64,000 nucleotides of DNA from Turritopsis dohrnii. Its lineage: Eukaryota > Cnidaria > Hydrozoa > Anthoathecata > Oceaniidae. Below the pieces are notes generated by a model that saw nothing but the letters and a program-made list of their open reading frames with translations, did no database searches and was not told where the DNA came from. This document shows, one piece after another, positions 51,801 to 61,578 of this stretch. Numbering within the stretch: the stretch's first letter is position 1; every line of letters starts with the position of its first letter. The translations under genes and the position numbers were made by a program. The stretch lies in contig BQMF02000254.1 of assembly GCA_027922465.2 (NCBI GenBank), positions 310,001-374,000 of the forward strand, written 5' to 3'.

Positions 51801-54800
51801 AGAGTTATTTGAAGAGTTGTTATGTTTGTTTTTATTATCAACCCTTGCAAAGATGTAAACAGTCACTAATTTGTAAGTAGTTAAAATTAAAGAAAAAATG
51901 TAGAAAAAAAGAAGAAAATGTAGATACAGCATTAGGAAAACAATAGATCATTTTATTGAAAGGAAAAAGATCATAACCATCATGAAAACAAGACCATACT
52001 TATGCCACAAATAAACTCCCTTGATTATCTTTCATAACGACATTTTTTGTGTTATTGCATGTGGTTACTTAATTTTTGGACGGGTGTAAAATCCACAACA
52101 GTTTTGCTATTGACGATAACCCTATTGACAAACTGGTCCCAACTTGATATATTTTTTGTACTTAAGATTTTGGTACATAAGCAAGTATATGAAAATCGTT
52201 TCGTTTTAATATATCATCCAAATGTTTAATGAAAGAGCTTTGTTAATATATATATGAAAAAATTTATCAAAAAATTTATCAAAACAACCAATCCAGCTTT
52301 GAAATCCCAGCTTCACGATGATTATAAACGACATAGAAACCAAATTGTCTTTCTGTGCAGAATTAGCAAAAAAAAAATATTATTTTGAATACTTTAGATC
52401 CAACCTTAACAATATTAAAAACATATGGATTGGAGTTAAGAAAATAATCTCTGTAAATTCTTCTCGTCCTTCTAATACTCTTTCCTTGTCTATCAATGCT
52501 TCTATTACATCTGATCCCTTTATAGTATGTGATGCTTTTAATAACTATTTTTCTTCCATAGCTGATACTATAAGGGCCACTATACCTCCCACCTCTATAC
52601 ACTTCTCTCACTTTCTGAAGCAACCCAGAAAATCCATTTCGAAACTAAAATTATCTCTAGTTACTCCTGCAGAAATTAATTTTTTCACAAAATTAATTTA
52701 ATCTATTCCAAATAAAAAGGCTAGTGGTCCTTATAGTATTGATATAAACATTCTTAAACTCCTCAAACTTGAAATCTGTAATCCCTTGCATAAAATCTTC
52801 AATCTTTCCTTTTCTACTGGTGTCTTTCCTACCCTCTTGAAAACCTCTTCAGTCACTCCTGTTTACAAAAACAAGGGGTCTCCGCTGGAAATTTCTAATT
52901 ATCATCCCATTTCTCTCCACTCCAATATCGAAAAACTCCTGGAAAAACTAATGTATTCTCACCTTTCTTCTTTTCTCGAACATCATGAATATCTGTATAA
53001 GAGACAGTTAGTTTCAGAAAAGGGCACTCTACTTCTCATGCCCTTATTAATATCACAGAGCGCATTCGTAATGCACTTGACAATGGTCAGTTTGGTGTAG
53101 AGGTCTTTGTCGATCTTCAGAAGGCTTTTGACACAGTTGATCATAAAATTCTTTGTCAAAAATTAAACTATTATGAAATTCAAGGTACCACTAACAGATG
53201 GTTTAGGTCTTATCTGTCCCATAGAACACAGTTTGTTAAAATTCTTAACCACAAATCTGATATAAAAGCCATAAGGCACGGTGTCCCACCATGCTCCGTC
53301 CTTGGACCTCTACTGTTCCTAATCTATATTAATGACCTTCATCTTGCTCTTGCTTACTCTGATGTCTTTCATTTTGCTGACGATACCAATCTTCTTCTAT
53401 TTAGCAAGTCATTAAAGTCCCTCAACAAGAAAATAAACATTGATTTAAAACTTCTTTCTAGTTGGCTTAATGCCACCAAAATCTCTCTGAATGCCAGTAA
53501 AACTGAGTTTATTGGTCAGCGCCGCGAGGTAGCTGATCTTTCATTTCCCCGTGTCTGTCAGTCCGTGTGTGTGTAATGTTGCAGTTGTAGGCTGATACCG
53601 TGCAGGCTGTCAGAACTTAGACTAATTTAGTCCATGGTTTAATTAAGAAACGTTCATGATTGAGTAGTTACATTTTTTTTTCATGGTAAGTGCGGCGTAA
53701 AAATGAAAAATTGGAATGCGAACTTGCCAGAAGAAAGATTCAGCGTTCAAGCCAGTTTGTTTGCGAAATTTTTGGTAATGAAACAAGAATACATCCAGTC
53801 ATACGTTTTACATCGAAGCAAAGGAATTCTTATAGTTTCTATAGTAATTCTTTTCCGTTTCGTGTATTTTGGGTAACCCTAAGTTATATACTGAATTTTG
53901 TGGAGTTTTTTGTGGTGGTGTGTGTTTATTAGTATGGGTGTGTTGTGTGTGGAGAGGTTAAATGACCTAATGGATATGATAGCTCGGCTGCTTCCAAGGG
54001 TCCATATTCTCTTGGATTTACATGTTTTCATTTATTATCATGCCTCGTTTTTTATTATCATTCATGTTTTTTATGAAATAATATCGTTACTTCTGCCTCC
54101 TGAACTAAAAGTCAAAGAGAAAGACTGAAAGGGTCAATTTTAATGCGCCACACATTAAAATGAATTTAATTTTATTGTTTTTTGTTAAAAACCTTGCAGT
54201 AAAAGATAATGAGATTCAATACCAACCAACAATGCATATATATTATTTGAGAACCAATTTCGATTAAAATCAACTTCAGCTTCACCTTCAGATAATACAT
54301 AACGAAAACGGTTCAACTGTTTAGAAATATCTATCAAAGTCTAGTCATATTTACATTGCAAATACTATATACTTGACTTCGACTTTCTTGAGTTTCTTTG
54401 TGTTTTTGGGTCCTCTAGAGTATTCAAAATAAATGGACAAAAACAGTTTGAAATGTATAATATTTTATTTCCTACGAAAGTGCATGCACATGCTCAGAGG
54501 AAAATGACTTGATCAATGGTGTTCTATGATGAAAGTTATTATGTGGCAATTATCAAGTAAACAATGTTAGTGTTTATAAACATTGTAGCACTTGGTAAGT
54601 CGTCTACGTTGTTTTTTTGTATTCATCGTTTGCCAGCATAATAATCACAAGTATATATATATCAAGTATATATCATTCTATTTATATTCATCTCTGATGC
54701 TGAATAACACTTTGTAATTCTGATGATCACAATAACCTGTATTGTCAAAAAATGTACTTACTACTTTAGAAGTAGTAATTTTATAGATGACTGGCATTTT

Positions 54801-57800
54801 TTTTCTTTCAGGGAGAACAGTTGTCTGAAGTTAGGAACAGAGATAATTGATATCTACTTAAATTGATTTGTTTATATAAATATGACTTATGAATTTAAAC
54901 ATGTTTCAATAACATTTCCTGCTATATAGGTGCTATTTCACAGTCATATGTTGTTATTGGTTGGTATGATTATCATGTAAAGTTTGTTTGTAATTTTATG
55001 AAAGTGTATTCCTTTTCTTTATTGAAAAGGTAGAGCAGAAACTAATTTGTGATTTTCCATGATTCAAAAGGCAAATTGTGTTTCGATTAACAGGAAATTC
55101 ATAGTTTTACCCAGTGCTTTATTATTTTTTTGGTGTTATTGTTTTGAAAAACTGTCATTATTACAGTCTTAAGTAGCATGTAAGAGCAGGTTACTACTAG
55201 AGGATTTTAAGATTAAAAAACTTTAAGTACTTAGTAATAACATGGTATTTTCGGGATGATTTGGGATTAGTAGCCCCTCGTTTCATTGAAAAAATTTCAA
55301 AATAGCCCTCACTGATTACATTTAGCTTTGACTTGTAAGTGGATACAGCATTTGTTAAAAATTATTAATCTAAAAATTCATTTAATCAATTTTATGAAAG
55401 CTATTTATGTCCTACTCACATCAACACAATGATTTTGCCAATATTGTTTTATTACTAAGATCTGATCCCAGCGCTTTTTGTAAACAATTTGCAATGGTTT
55501 CTGATTATGGTAATCAGGACATTTACGTGCATTTCACGAGCATTAGCAAAATTGATCTGCAAAATGTGTACCTGAAAATTTGATACAATTTTTGGATTTG
55601 AACTCTATGATGATGAATATTAGACTGCTTGAAATTTGTACATGTTTGAAAGGAAGTCTAGTGTTTATTCCTCTCTTTGGTTAACGTTACTGATCTTTCA
55701 TTTCTCATCACTAGTCAATCATTCTGTGTGTAATCAGTTTGCAGTTATGTGCGCCCTCTTTAACGCCCTTTTTTGTTATCTTTAAAATTTTTAGTTCAAA
55801 ATCTGAAACTTAGATTCATAGCATTAATTCTTGAACAATAAGCCTTCAATAATATGTAATAATCTAAGGAATATCGCCATCGCTTTTAATTTCTTAGTTT
55901 TCTTTTGCGCTGACCTTAAGGCCCAAGGGCCTCTTGTTCTATTTAAACACAAATCTAAACCACTAAACTTTAATCTAAAAATCAAGATTTGTGGCAGGAG
56001 ACTTCAACCCAGTAAATACATAAAATATCTTGGAGTGTATCTCGACGAGGATCTCTCTTGGAAAAAACACATCCATGAGCTATCAATTAAACTTCGACGA
56101 GCCAATTGTGCATCGAGTAAAATCCGCCACTTTATTCCTGAATCTGTCTCTTTATCTGTTTATCATTCTATTTTTTCTTCTCATCTTCGTTATGGTTGCC
56201 AAGTCTGGGCCTTGCACGAGTCCACTTACAATAAACGCATCCTCCTTCTTCAAAAAACAGCTGCTCGCCTTATTACCTTTTCTTCTTTCAGATCTCACTC
56301 TAAACCACTCTTTTCAAAACTTGGCTTGCTTTCCATCTTTGATTTAACAATAGCTCTAAATATTCTATTCATTCATCAAATTCTTAATCATAGGATTCCT
56401 GATCACATTCATAGTGCTTTAAAATTCTCCGTTATACCTCACAATATCAATACTAGAAGTAAATCAGCAGGTTCCCTATTTAAACTTAGTGTTAAATCTA
56501 AATTGTATGGATTACACTCATTTACGTACCAATCTGTATGGTGGAATTACTTTCAATCAACTTTTACCCATCTTGACCTAACTTCTCTTTCATATAACCA
56601 ACTTAAAAACCTTCTCACTGACTTCTTTCTTAAAAAATATTCATCCTATGATTAATCTTTCACTATTGGACAACCACTTATCCTTATCCAATAACTTCTT
56701 TTTTTCTTTCCTTTTCTCACTTAAAGATTGTATGATTCTGCATTATATTTTTATTATTATATTATTATTTTCTTGTTTTCTAGTATATGATTGTTTTGGT
56801 GGCCACCCCCTGTGTTTAGATTCATCTATCGGGGTGGTCTCCTGTCACCACTTTATCCTGATGTATCACTTTATTTTTGGGACAAATAAATGAATATTCT
56901 ATTCTATTTTATTCTATTCTTATGACCTCGGTCTTAGTGATCAAACTTTTCAGCGATCGGCGTTTTTGAACGAAATAAAGCCAAAACGAAAATAAAATAA
57001 AATGTAAACAAACGTGAAGAATGTGTGAAGCTAGAATCAACTTCATACTCATATAAAAATGCTGTCCATACTAATCAGGGTGGAATTCAACTTAATACCA
57101 CAAAAAATATCATTTTGAACTTATGAAATGAAGATGTACGAACATCAAATGATAAGATTTCTTTCACAATTTTATTAGATTATTAAGAAATAAGAAAGAT
57201 AAGCATTCTAAAATGTTTCTGTAGTTACCTTTTTCACGGTCTAACGATGTTCAGATTGACCTAAATTTATTTTTGTGTTTTGTAACTAGTTTTTAGATTT
57301 CTGCGTAAGGAAGAAATCTGTTAAAATCGTCGGTGTTCTTGGTTCTTTTTATTTTCATTGCTGTCCAAATCTAGCATGATTACATTATATGTCTGTGGTG
57401 CATGCTTATCTAATATGGCACATCGTCAAAATGTCCGATCAAGAAGGCCTCAATCTCTAATCATCTTTTGAATCGCTGTGAGATGAAATATCAAACTTTC
57501 AAGAAACATTTGAAAGTGTTATAAAGTTTTTGTTTTACTCTTCCATTTTTTGAGTGGGTATTACTTAAGTACAAAGTATTCACGAGAAATTCAGAAATCG
57601 TTAATTGCTCGTTGTTATTGCCCCCGCAGCGAGCGTAAGCGAGCGAGGAGGCATAGTAGTTTCACGAGATAGGCGAATGTCAGTTCCGATTTTGTTCTTC
57701 ATCATCATCATCATCATCATCTTCCAACTTTCGTGTTGACGTTACACGGTGGAATACAATTATTAGCTGACTTTGCTTTTTTCCCGTTTCAAAACATGGT

Positions 57801-59181
57801 ACTGTAAGTGGGAGACAGAATGTTTTTTCGTATCTTTCTCCTAATTTACTACTATATTATACTGTGTTATTTAGAAAGTTCGTCTGCTAAAACTGCTTAG
57901 AAATTTTTCATATTACTTTTGTGTTGTTTTCGTAAAGGTAATGACAAGGCTTTTGAAGCACAGTTTAAAATCTGAAATTTTATCATATTAAAAACACATG
58001 TTAAAAGAATCTAACTTGATAATGTAAGTCTGTGTCTTACGAAAAGCTTTGTATGTTTAAGTGGAATTTTTAACATGTGTATATATATATGATGTTTTAG
58101 CCCTTTTAAATCTTTGCTACTTTTTATTTTGAATCAAACCACTTGAAATGATTTCTACTAATGGATTTTTCGGTTTAATTTTTTTTTTTCAAAAAAGTTT
58201 TTTTTTTCTTTTGGTTCTTACAAAATTTCTTTAACAAAATCTTATTTGATTATAAGATACATATCCATGGTTGCAGTTCACACATTTCTTTTGTTTGTAG
58301 CAATACTTTCTGGTATTACTTGTTAAGCCTTATTTACACGTTTTAAAAAGTATATTAGCATTTAGTGTGAGTTAGGTCTAAGAGATAACAAAAAGTAACA
58401 AAGTTTTATGTAGCTTTTCAGCTGCGTAAGTACATCTATTTGGTTTGCATATTTCCAGTTAGTGTCGCCACCGCTACACTAAGCCACAAGGTTACACTGC
58501 TCATTAAATAATTTGTTGTCTTGTAAAACTTAAGTATTTACACTTAAGTATTTGATTTTCGACACGCTCTTTCTTCACTGCATACAGATACTTTGATCAC
58601 GATTTGTATTTGAAATATTGTGTATTGTTTGCCATACATAAAAGACTCGCTTTGTCGAAATATTTAAAGTATGCCACTAATCAACCAAAAACATTTTTAC
58701 AAAAATCCTTAAGTTACAAAATATTTGGGCGGAAAGTTTTCTTTTTTAATGTACAGCTTACTGTGTGTAAAAATTGGAAAGCCTGAGCGTGGGGGCATTT
58801 TTAGCTAAAGCTACATGCTAGTTTTGTTTTAGCGTCCCTGAAATATATGTATACTACTATCCCGGCGTAAAAGATTTTTACAGTTTTTAATTTCCAAAAG
58901 GATACGTGCACAAAAAAATAATGATTTGGAAGAATGTTTTTAACGGTGCTTCTTGTTTCAGAGCACTAAACCTATTCAAAAGTAATTTTATATTTTTATT
59001 TATTTATATTTTTTAAATTTCGCTTGGACCCCACTATATTTAAAAAAAGAATTAAACAATTTCCATGAACACACAACTTAAACTTGTTTTGTTTTCCAAT
59101 ATATATATTCACTGTATGCACAATAAAATGTTCCTTACTTTGTTTGCAACCAACAATATTTTCATTTTGAATCAGTGCCAT
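33346..59181 (-). CDS. Death domain / SF1-type P-loop NTPase / FN3 / ankyrin-repeat protein, 1389 aa, 10 exons
   Basis: Ten exons read on the minus strand, phase-consistent throughout (4170 nt with stop): 59139-59181, 51273-51566, 50699-50998, 50568-50592, 42385-42422, 36790-39328, 36226-36525, 36040-36126, 35841-35896, 33346-33833. Product: residues 1-112 helical module of unknown family; 113-212 death domain; 213-233 linker; 234-1079 large region with P-loop GGYGTGKS (Lys548), Walker B VDELD (Asp656, Glu657), SF1 motif IV-like SLSMRTT, motif V-like GCRGLE and motif VI-like [13 protein letters not shown]; 1080-1180 FN3; 1181-1227 Ser/Thr/Pro linkers; 1228-1389 four to five ankyrin repeats. 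Death domain plus NTPase plus ligand-type repeats suggests a signalling scaffold or NLR-like sensor in innate immunity or apoptosis; this is inference. Introns hold Gypsy, LINE and MITE copies. Confidence 0.78.
33834..35840. other. NTPase gene intron 9; Helitron-like relic near 34030-34190
   Basis: ATGACGTCATAG and nearby GC-rich sequence recall the 5473-6592 repeats. Otherwise AT-rich without a supported ORF. Confidence 0.45.
35841..35896 (-). CDS. NTPase gene exon 9: Ser/Thr linker
   Basis: 56 nt, phase 2 to 1; acceptor TTAATAG, donor G|GTATGT. Encodes [18 protein letters not shown]. Resembles exon 8 in composition and start (Q-x-S-N). Confidence 0.65.
36040..36126 (-). CDS. NTPase gene exon 8: Ser/Pro linker
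   Basis: 87 nt, phase 2 to 2; acceptor TTTATAG, donor G|GTATAC. Encodes [19 protein letters not shown] and a Ser-rich end; disordered. Confidence 0.65.
36226..36525 (-). CDS. NTPase gene exon 7: FN3 domain
   Basis: 300 nt, phase 2 to 2; acceptor GTCTTTAG, donor AA|GTATAC. FN3 features: PEPVQELQ at the start, [10 protein letters not shown] (strand B Trp), then [15 protein letters not shown] (strand F/G). The 300-nt symmetric-phase exon is typical of FN3 domains moved as units. Confidence 0.75.
36790..39328 (-). CDS. NTPase gene exon 6: SF1-helicase-like P-loop NTPase core
   Basis: 2539 nt open in one frame, phase 1 to 2; acceptor CATTTTAG, donor CG|GTATTC. P-loop [11 protein letters not shown] at 38405-38373, Walker [10 protein letters not shown] near 38066, GCRGLE at 37202-37185, and [13 protein letters not shown] near 37120. 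The order (I, II, IV, V, VI) is that of UvrD/DUF2075-type SF1 NTPases; a clear motif III (GDxxQ) is missing, so helicase activity is doubtful. The 300 residues before the P-loop are unassigned; a stretch at residues 380-442 (hydrophobic strands, then [16 protein letters not shown]) recalls a NERD nuclease-like fold without its catalytic residues. That last point is weak inference. Confidence 0.8.
39329..40109. other. NTPase gene intron 5 (part); CTC microsatellite
   Basis: A TCC/CTC-rich simple repeat lies at 39690-39730. No gene. Confidence 0.5.
40110..41915 (+). mobile_element. TIR element (1.8-kb family), copy 2, uninterrupted
   Basis: TATATATTTCCCCATAGGGC at the start and GCAACTTTGGGGAAATATAT near the end form imperfect inverted termini. 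Aligns along its length with 26309-27710 plus 29180-29745. A minus-strand frame at 41646-41861 ([17 protein letters not shown]..) is the only coding hint. A foldback is nested inside. Confidence 0.7.
41221..41360. mobile_element. Foldback element, 140 bp
   Basis: AAAAAGAGAATAACGAGAAG through TTTCGTCCTGCAT is mirrored almost perfectly by the second half, leaving a 20-bp loop. Absent from copy 1 of the host TIR element, so it is a later insertion. Confidence 0.7.
41916..44200. other. NTPase gene intron 4 (part), AT-rich, no gene apart from exon 5
   Basis: No recognisable repeat family; several minus-strand frames are low-complexity. Around 43990-44150 may be the end of a Gypsy 5' LTR, but no LTR pair was confirmed. 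Confidence 0.4.
42385..42422 (-). CDS. NTPase gene exon 5: 38-nt linker
   Basis: Phase 2 to 1; acceptor AATTTTAG, donor G|GTAAGA. Encodes [13 protein letters not shown] and joins exon 6 as V-T-D-G-Q. It lies between a 1.8-kb TIR element and a Gypsy element. Confidence 0.6.
44542..45758 (+). pseudogene. Gypsy gag remnant
   Basis: 44542-45012 encodes a coiled-coil region then [16 protein letters not shown] and [10 protein letters not shown], a capsid-like start. 45142-45552 continues it after a frame break. At about 45492-45542, in another frame, [15 protein letters not shown] looks like a zinc knuckle. Confidence 0.65.
46240..46317 (+). pseudogene. Gypsy aspartic protease, split by a SINE
   Basis: Encodes [20 protein letters not shown] with the catalytic D-T-G. 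The frame resumes after the SINE as [18 protein letters not shown] (46648 on). Confidence 0.75.
46318..46652 (-). mobile_element. tRNA-Glu-derived SINE
   Basis: On the minus strand it starts with a tRNA-like head (46644-46575): box A TAGTATAGTGG, anticodon loop ATTTCAT (TTC, Glu) on a CTCG/CGAG stem, and box B GGTTCAATTCC. A body follows, ending in AAATAAATAAACAC. It interrupts the protease of the Gypsy element. Confidence 0.8.
47020..47395 (+). pseudogene. Gypsy RT remnant
   Basis: [20 protein letters not shown] then a stop and IRFTVDMTT match the RT start of Gypsy elements. The MITE at 47128-47292 follows directly and the frame goes on as [10 protein letters not shown]. Confidence 0.65.
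47128..47292. mobile_element. MITE, 165 bp, CAGTGGCGGATC termini
   Basis: Inverted termini CAGTGGCGGATCTAGAGGTA with about 40 bp of mirror symmetry. Flanked by CCACT at 47123-47127 and 47293-47297. A relative is at 59643-59791. Confidence 0.8.
47640..47975 (+). pseudogene. Gypsy RNase H remnant
   Basis: LQSFLGMA and [15 protein letters not shown], then [20 protein letters not shown] and [14 protein letters not shown]: the end of RNase H and the tether before integrase. Confidence 0.7.
48401..48961. mobile_element. GGCCGGCGTAAAAAGG element copy 1, 561 bp, TA target duplication
   Basis: Termini CCTTATCGGCCCTTTTTACG and its inverse, with several inner copies of AGGGCCGGCGTAAA. TA flanks at 48399-48400 and 48962-48963. 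About 97% alike to 60068-60629. Carries a small acidic ORF. Confidence 0.85.
48542..48727 (+). CDS. Small acidic ORF in the GGCCGGCG element
   Basis: 61 aa: basic start [10 protein letters not shown], then [20 protein letters not shown] and more Glu/Asp to the stop. In the second element copy the frame is shifted by small indels. A peptide function is not established; the region could also be non-coding. Confidence 0.25.
   Translation: MKFRFEKMKPSLDVKELFGDNEESDEGEVEAEIEVESDDDEGIRENNESINEKEIEIIIID
49188..50190 (+). pseudogene. Gypsy integrase remnant
   Basis: [20 protein letters not shown] (N-terminal), then [20 protein letters not shown] and [13 protein letters not shown] (core, second catalytic Asp region), then SRHVNNLKL near the C-terminus. 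Frames are broken. Confidence 0.75.
50191..50567. other. NTPase gene intron, no gene seen
   Basis: May include the 3' LTR of the Gypsy element (GGACAGGATGTAGTATCCAA near 50178 looks like an LTR start), unconfirmed. Confidence 0.35.
50568..50592 (-). CDS. NTPase gene exon 4: 25-nt microexon
   Basis: Bounded by TTTTAG and AAAAG|GTATGA. Without it the death-domain exon (phase 1) does not match exon 5 (phase 2 entry); with it the frame reads [15 protein letters not shown]. Found from phase logic, so worth checking by RNA. Confidence 0.55.
50699..50998 (-). CDS. NTPase gene exon 3: death domain
   Basis: Phase 1 to 1; acceptor TTTGATAG, donor G|GTAATA. The second half has the classic death-domain helix 4-6 pattern: [17 protein letters not shown], then [16 protein letters not shown] and QVVAYI. 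In this family the domain forms homotypic assemblies with adaptors or caspases. Confidence 0.75.
51273..51566 (-). CDS. NTPase gene exon 2: N-terminal helical module of unknown family
   Basis: Phase 1 to 1; acceptor CTTACAG, donor G|GTATGA. Encodes about 98 residues: [18 protein letters not shown].., a basic/Cys segment [28 protein letters not shown], and an end LEKLPVLG. Amphipathic helices and length would suit a death-fold relative, but I see no diagnostic motif. No known family is claimed. Confidence 0.75.
51567..52290. other. NTPase gene intron 1 (part), no gene seen
   Basis: AT-rich, no repeat recognised. Confidence 0.4.
52300..53513 (+). pseudogene. LINE RT, first part
   Basis: [35 protein letters not shown] after a stop at 52699, [57 protein letters not shown] and FADDTNLLL (catalytic FADD near 53373). 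Three frames are used. Confidence 0.85.
53514..55932. mobile_element. Non-coding insertion in the LINE, about 2.4 kb
   Basis: Starts GGTCAGCGC (53514-53522), with GCGCTGACC at 55907-55915, then TTAAGGCCCAAGGGCCT. A diverged direct repeat (GATCTTTCATTTC.. GTGTGTAAT..TTGCAGTT) is near both ends (53538, 55691). 54450-54610 matches 61040-61190. No protein. Type of element unknown. Confidence 0.5.
55920..56655 (+). pseudogene. LINE RT, second part
   Basis: Continues the broken RT frame: [49 protein letters not shown] and [12 protein letters not shown], with stop at 56653. Any start before 55920 lies in the insertion. Confidence 0.85.
56931..59138. repeat. NTPase gene intron 1 (part): repeat fragments
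   Basis: 57000-57190 is a minus-strand fragment of the 1.8-kb TIR family. 57615-57645 has AGCGAGCG subrepeats. 57700-57720 is a CAT microsatellite. 58843-58910 is the start of a Helitron-like unit. No gene. Confidence 0.5.
59139..59181 (-). CDS. NTPase gene exon 1: start codon exon
   Basis: ATG at 59181-59179, encoding [14 protein letters not shown], donor A|GTAAGG. It sits 2 nt after an acceptor TTTTAG, so an untranslated exon lies upstream, or the protein starts further 5'. Joins exon 2 in frame (K-Q-K-L-W-I-A) after a 7.6-kb intron containing a LINE. Confidence 0.5.
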
Positions 59182-59559
59182 CACTAAAACAGAGAAGAAG
59201 AAATAAAAGATAAAATCAAGATATTAATCCATTTAAGAAAAAGTGAAAATACAACTATCAGGTGTCAATACCTTCTTCAATATTTTTAACCAAAACAAAC
59301 TCTTTGTACTAAGATGGCACTTTATTTTCAAAATAAATTCTTTGTAGTTATGTATTTTTTCTATAAACAGCAACACATTCACAGAATAACCCTATCAAAA
59401 GAACATACATAAAAAATGACGTAAGCTAAAAGATCCAGCTTAACAAACACCTTCAGATGTGCATTAATTTGCCTAATTAAGTATAATCCAATTTTGAATT
59501 ATTTCATTGGTTTTCCTAACAATGTCCTTGTAACAACAATACCATTGCTACCATTTTCA

Positions 59560-60010
59560 CTTTAATGATTAACAAGTTTCGCGATGTGACTCCGCAAAGT
59601 TGCGAAAATTTCATGTGTGTACATTGATAACCATAAGAAATACACTGGCGGATACAGCGTATGTCGAGCACTTGTGGAGAAGCGCACTAACATAATTTCT
59701 GAATTCAATCAACATTAGCGTTTTTCTTTTATGGTTTAACTACTTTCACTCTCCTACACAAATTGCAACATACTTTCTAGATCCGCCACTGGAAATATGT
59801 ATAATCACACTAAGTATTTACAATGGTAAAACTACCATCAACCTGATACTCAGATCAAAATGCCCTTAAACAACAGGTGGAAATGAATTGAACAGCAGAA
59901 AAGAATTTATTTTGAACTGATAATAAAATAAAGATGCTCATACAATTTTAACCAGGGAATTAAAAAGTGACTGAGAAGGATTTAAAATGGCAGTTCATAA
60001 AATTAAATTC
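59560..60010 (-). repeat. 1.8-kb TIR family fragment (minus) with MITE inside
   Basis: The reverse complement matches 29500-29760 (TTCTCAGTCACTTTTTAA, GGTTATCAATGTACAC). The MITE at 59643-59791 splits it. Confidence 0.6.
59643..59791. mobile_element. MITE, 149 bp, relative of 47128-47292
   Basis: Ends CACTGGCGGATAC / CTAGATCCGCCACTG; flanked by GAAATA at 59637-59642 and 59792-59797. Confidence 0.75.
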
Positions 60011-60067
60011 AAGTATTCAGAATAAACATCAGAATAATCTCTGAATCAAAAAACGTATTATTTACTA

Positions 60068-60629
60068 CCTTATCGGCCCTTTTTACGCCGGCCCTAATGT
60101 GGCGTTAATTTTGGTGCGCGGCGTTAAAAGGGCCGGCGTAAAAAGAGCCGGCGTAAAAAGGGCCAAAAAAATGGAAATTTTTCAAAAAATCGGCGTTATT
60201 TTTTAAAGTTGAAATTTAGATTTGAAAAAATGAAACAAACTTTAGATGTGAAAGAACTCTTTGGAGATAATGAAGAGTCAGATGAAGGGGAAGTTGAAGC
60301 AGACAGAGGTAGAATCAGATGACGATGCCCTCATCGTCAATTAGAGATAATAATGAAAGCATTAATGAAAAAGAGGACGAAATAACTGTAATAGATTAAG
60401 TCTTACGATGTATTAGATGATATATATTAGACATTTGTAGTATAAGTTAAGATTTGAACAGAAAAAGTGAAAAATAGTGCTTAAAAAAATTTTTTTTTTC
60501 TTTTTTACTTTTGAGGCGTAAATAACGGCCCTAAATGGCGTTAAGGCAAAATCTTGGGGTGGCGGAATAAGGGCCGGCGTAAAAAGGGCCGGCGTTAAAT
60601 TAGGGCCGGCGTAAAAAGGGCCGACAAGG
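60068..60629. mobile_element. GGCCGGCGTAAAAAGG element copy 2, 562 bp, TA target duplication
   Basis: Nearly identical to 48401-48961; TA at 60066-60067 and 60630-60631. The acidic frame is disrupted by a deletion and an insertion near 60300-60345. Confidence 0.85.
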
Positions 60630-61560
60630 TATTTGTGAAAAAATTACCTTCATAAATCCCAAATAAAAAAAAACAAAACAGATTTTTTTAGTTAAAATAT
60701 AGATCCTTAACCAAATCACTGCATATAGCTGGAAGTAGTAGCTTGTGTTCTGGTTTGATTTAATTTACAGACTGTAATGTTGGATTGTGTTTTCATTTAC
60801 GTTTGTTGTTCACAAGGAAAATTCACACAGTATAACTTTTATATTTACGAAATATCATATATCATATACAATAGACGAGTTTCCAATGTTAATTACACTT
60901 TCATACCTTGTACATACTAAAAATCAAATACAATGTATGAAAATAGATAGGAAGTGCTAATGTGTATTGAAACTTTCTAATGTCGATTGTCTTTAAGGGG
61001 AACCAGAGAACCAAATAAAGTGACAACATTTTGAAGTGTATAAAGAGACTTTTATTTCCTGCGAGGCTGCGTGCGCATACTCACAGGAAAATGACTTGAT
61101 TAATGATATTCTATGTTGCAATATACTGTAATTATCGAGCAAAGAACACCGGTGTTTATAAACATTACGTCACTAAGAAACTCATCATACATTGTATTTG
61201 ATTTTTAGTATGTACAAGGTATAAAAGTGTAATTAACATCGGAAACTCATCTATAGCAAATAAAATAAGCTTTTCGAAAATATACACTTTACCTAAGTTA
61301 AAATTAAAATTTGACTTAAAATCATTGATTTAAACTTTCGTCACGGTTTCTGAACTCTTAATCATCAATATTAGATGTGGAATTTACGACCAATTACTCT
61401 TTTGTTTTGCAATTCAACAAGTGCAAAAGATTTGGTGTAACAAAGACACAAATGTTTAAAAAGTTTCACGAAAATCCTCTGAGAGTGTGTTAACAGCCTT
61501 ATTTTTTTTCAAAAAAAATCATTTTTCTGTAAGAGAATTTAGCTTTGTGAGGGAGAAAAA
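60630..61560. repeat. Upstream of the NTPase gene; repeat fragment at 61040-61190
   Basis: 61040-61190 is related to 54450-54610 (GGAAAATGACTTGATYAATG, GTGTTTATAAACATT). 60860-60900 and 61210-61250 contain an inverted pair around TAATTACACTTTYATACCTT. Confidence 0.45.
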
Positions 61561-61578
61561 AATATTGCAGTGACAAGT

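Larger units (their letters stand above)
52290..56930 (+). mobile_element. Jockey/CR1-like LINE, decayed, split by a 2.4-kb insertion
   Basis: RT on the plus strand in 52290-53510 and 55920-56655; tail of ATTCT units at 56900-56930. Lacks an endonuclease, so 5' truncated. Antisense to the host gene. Confidence 0.85.
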
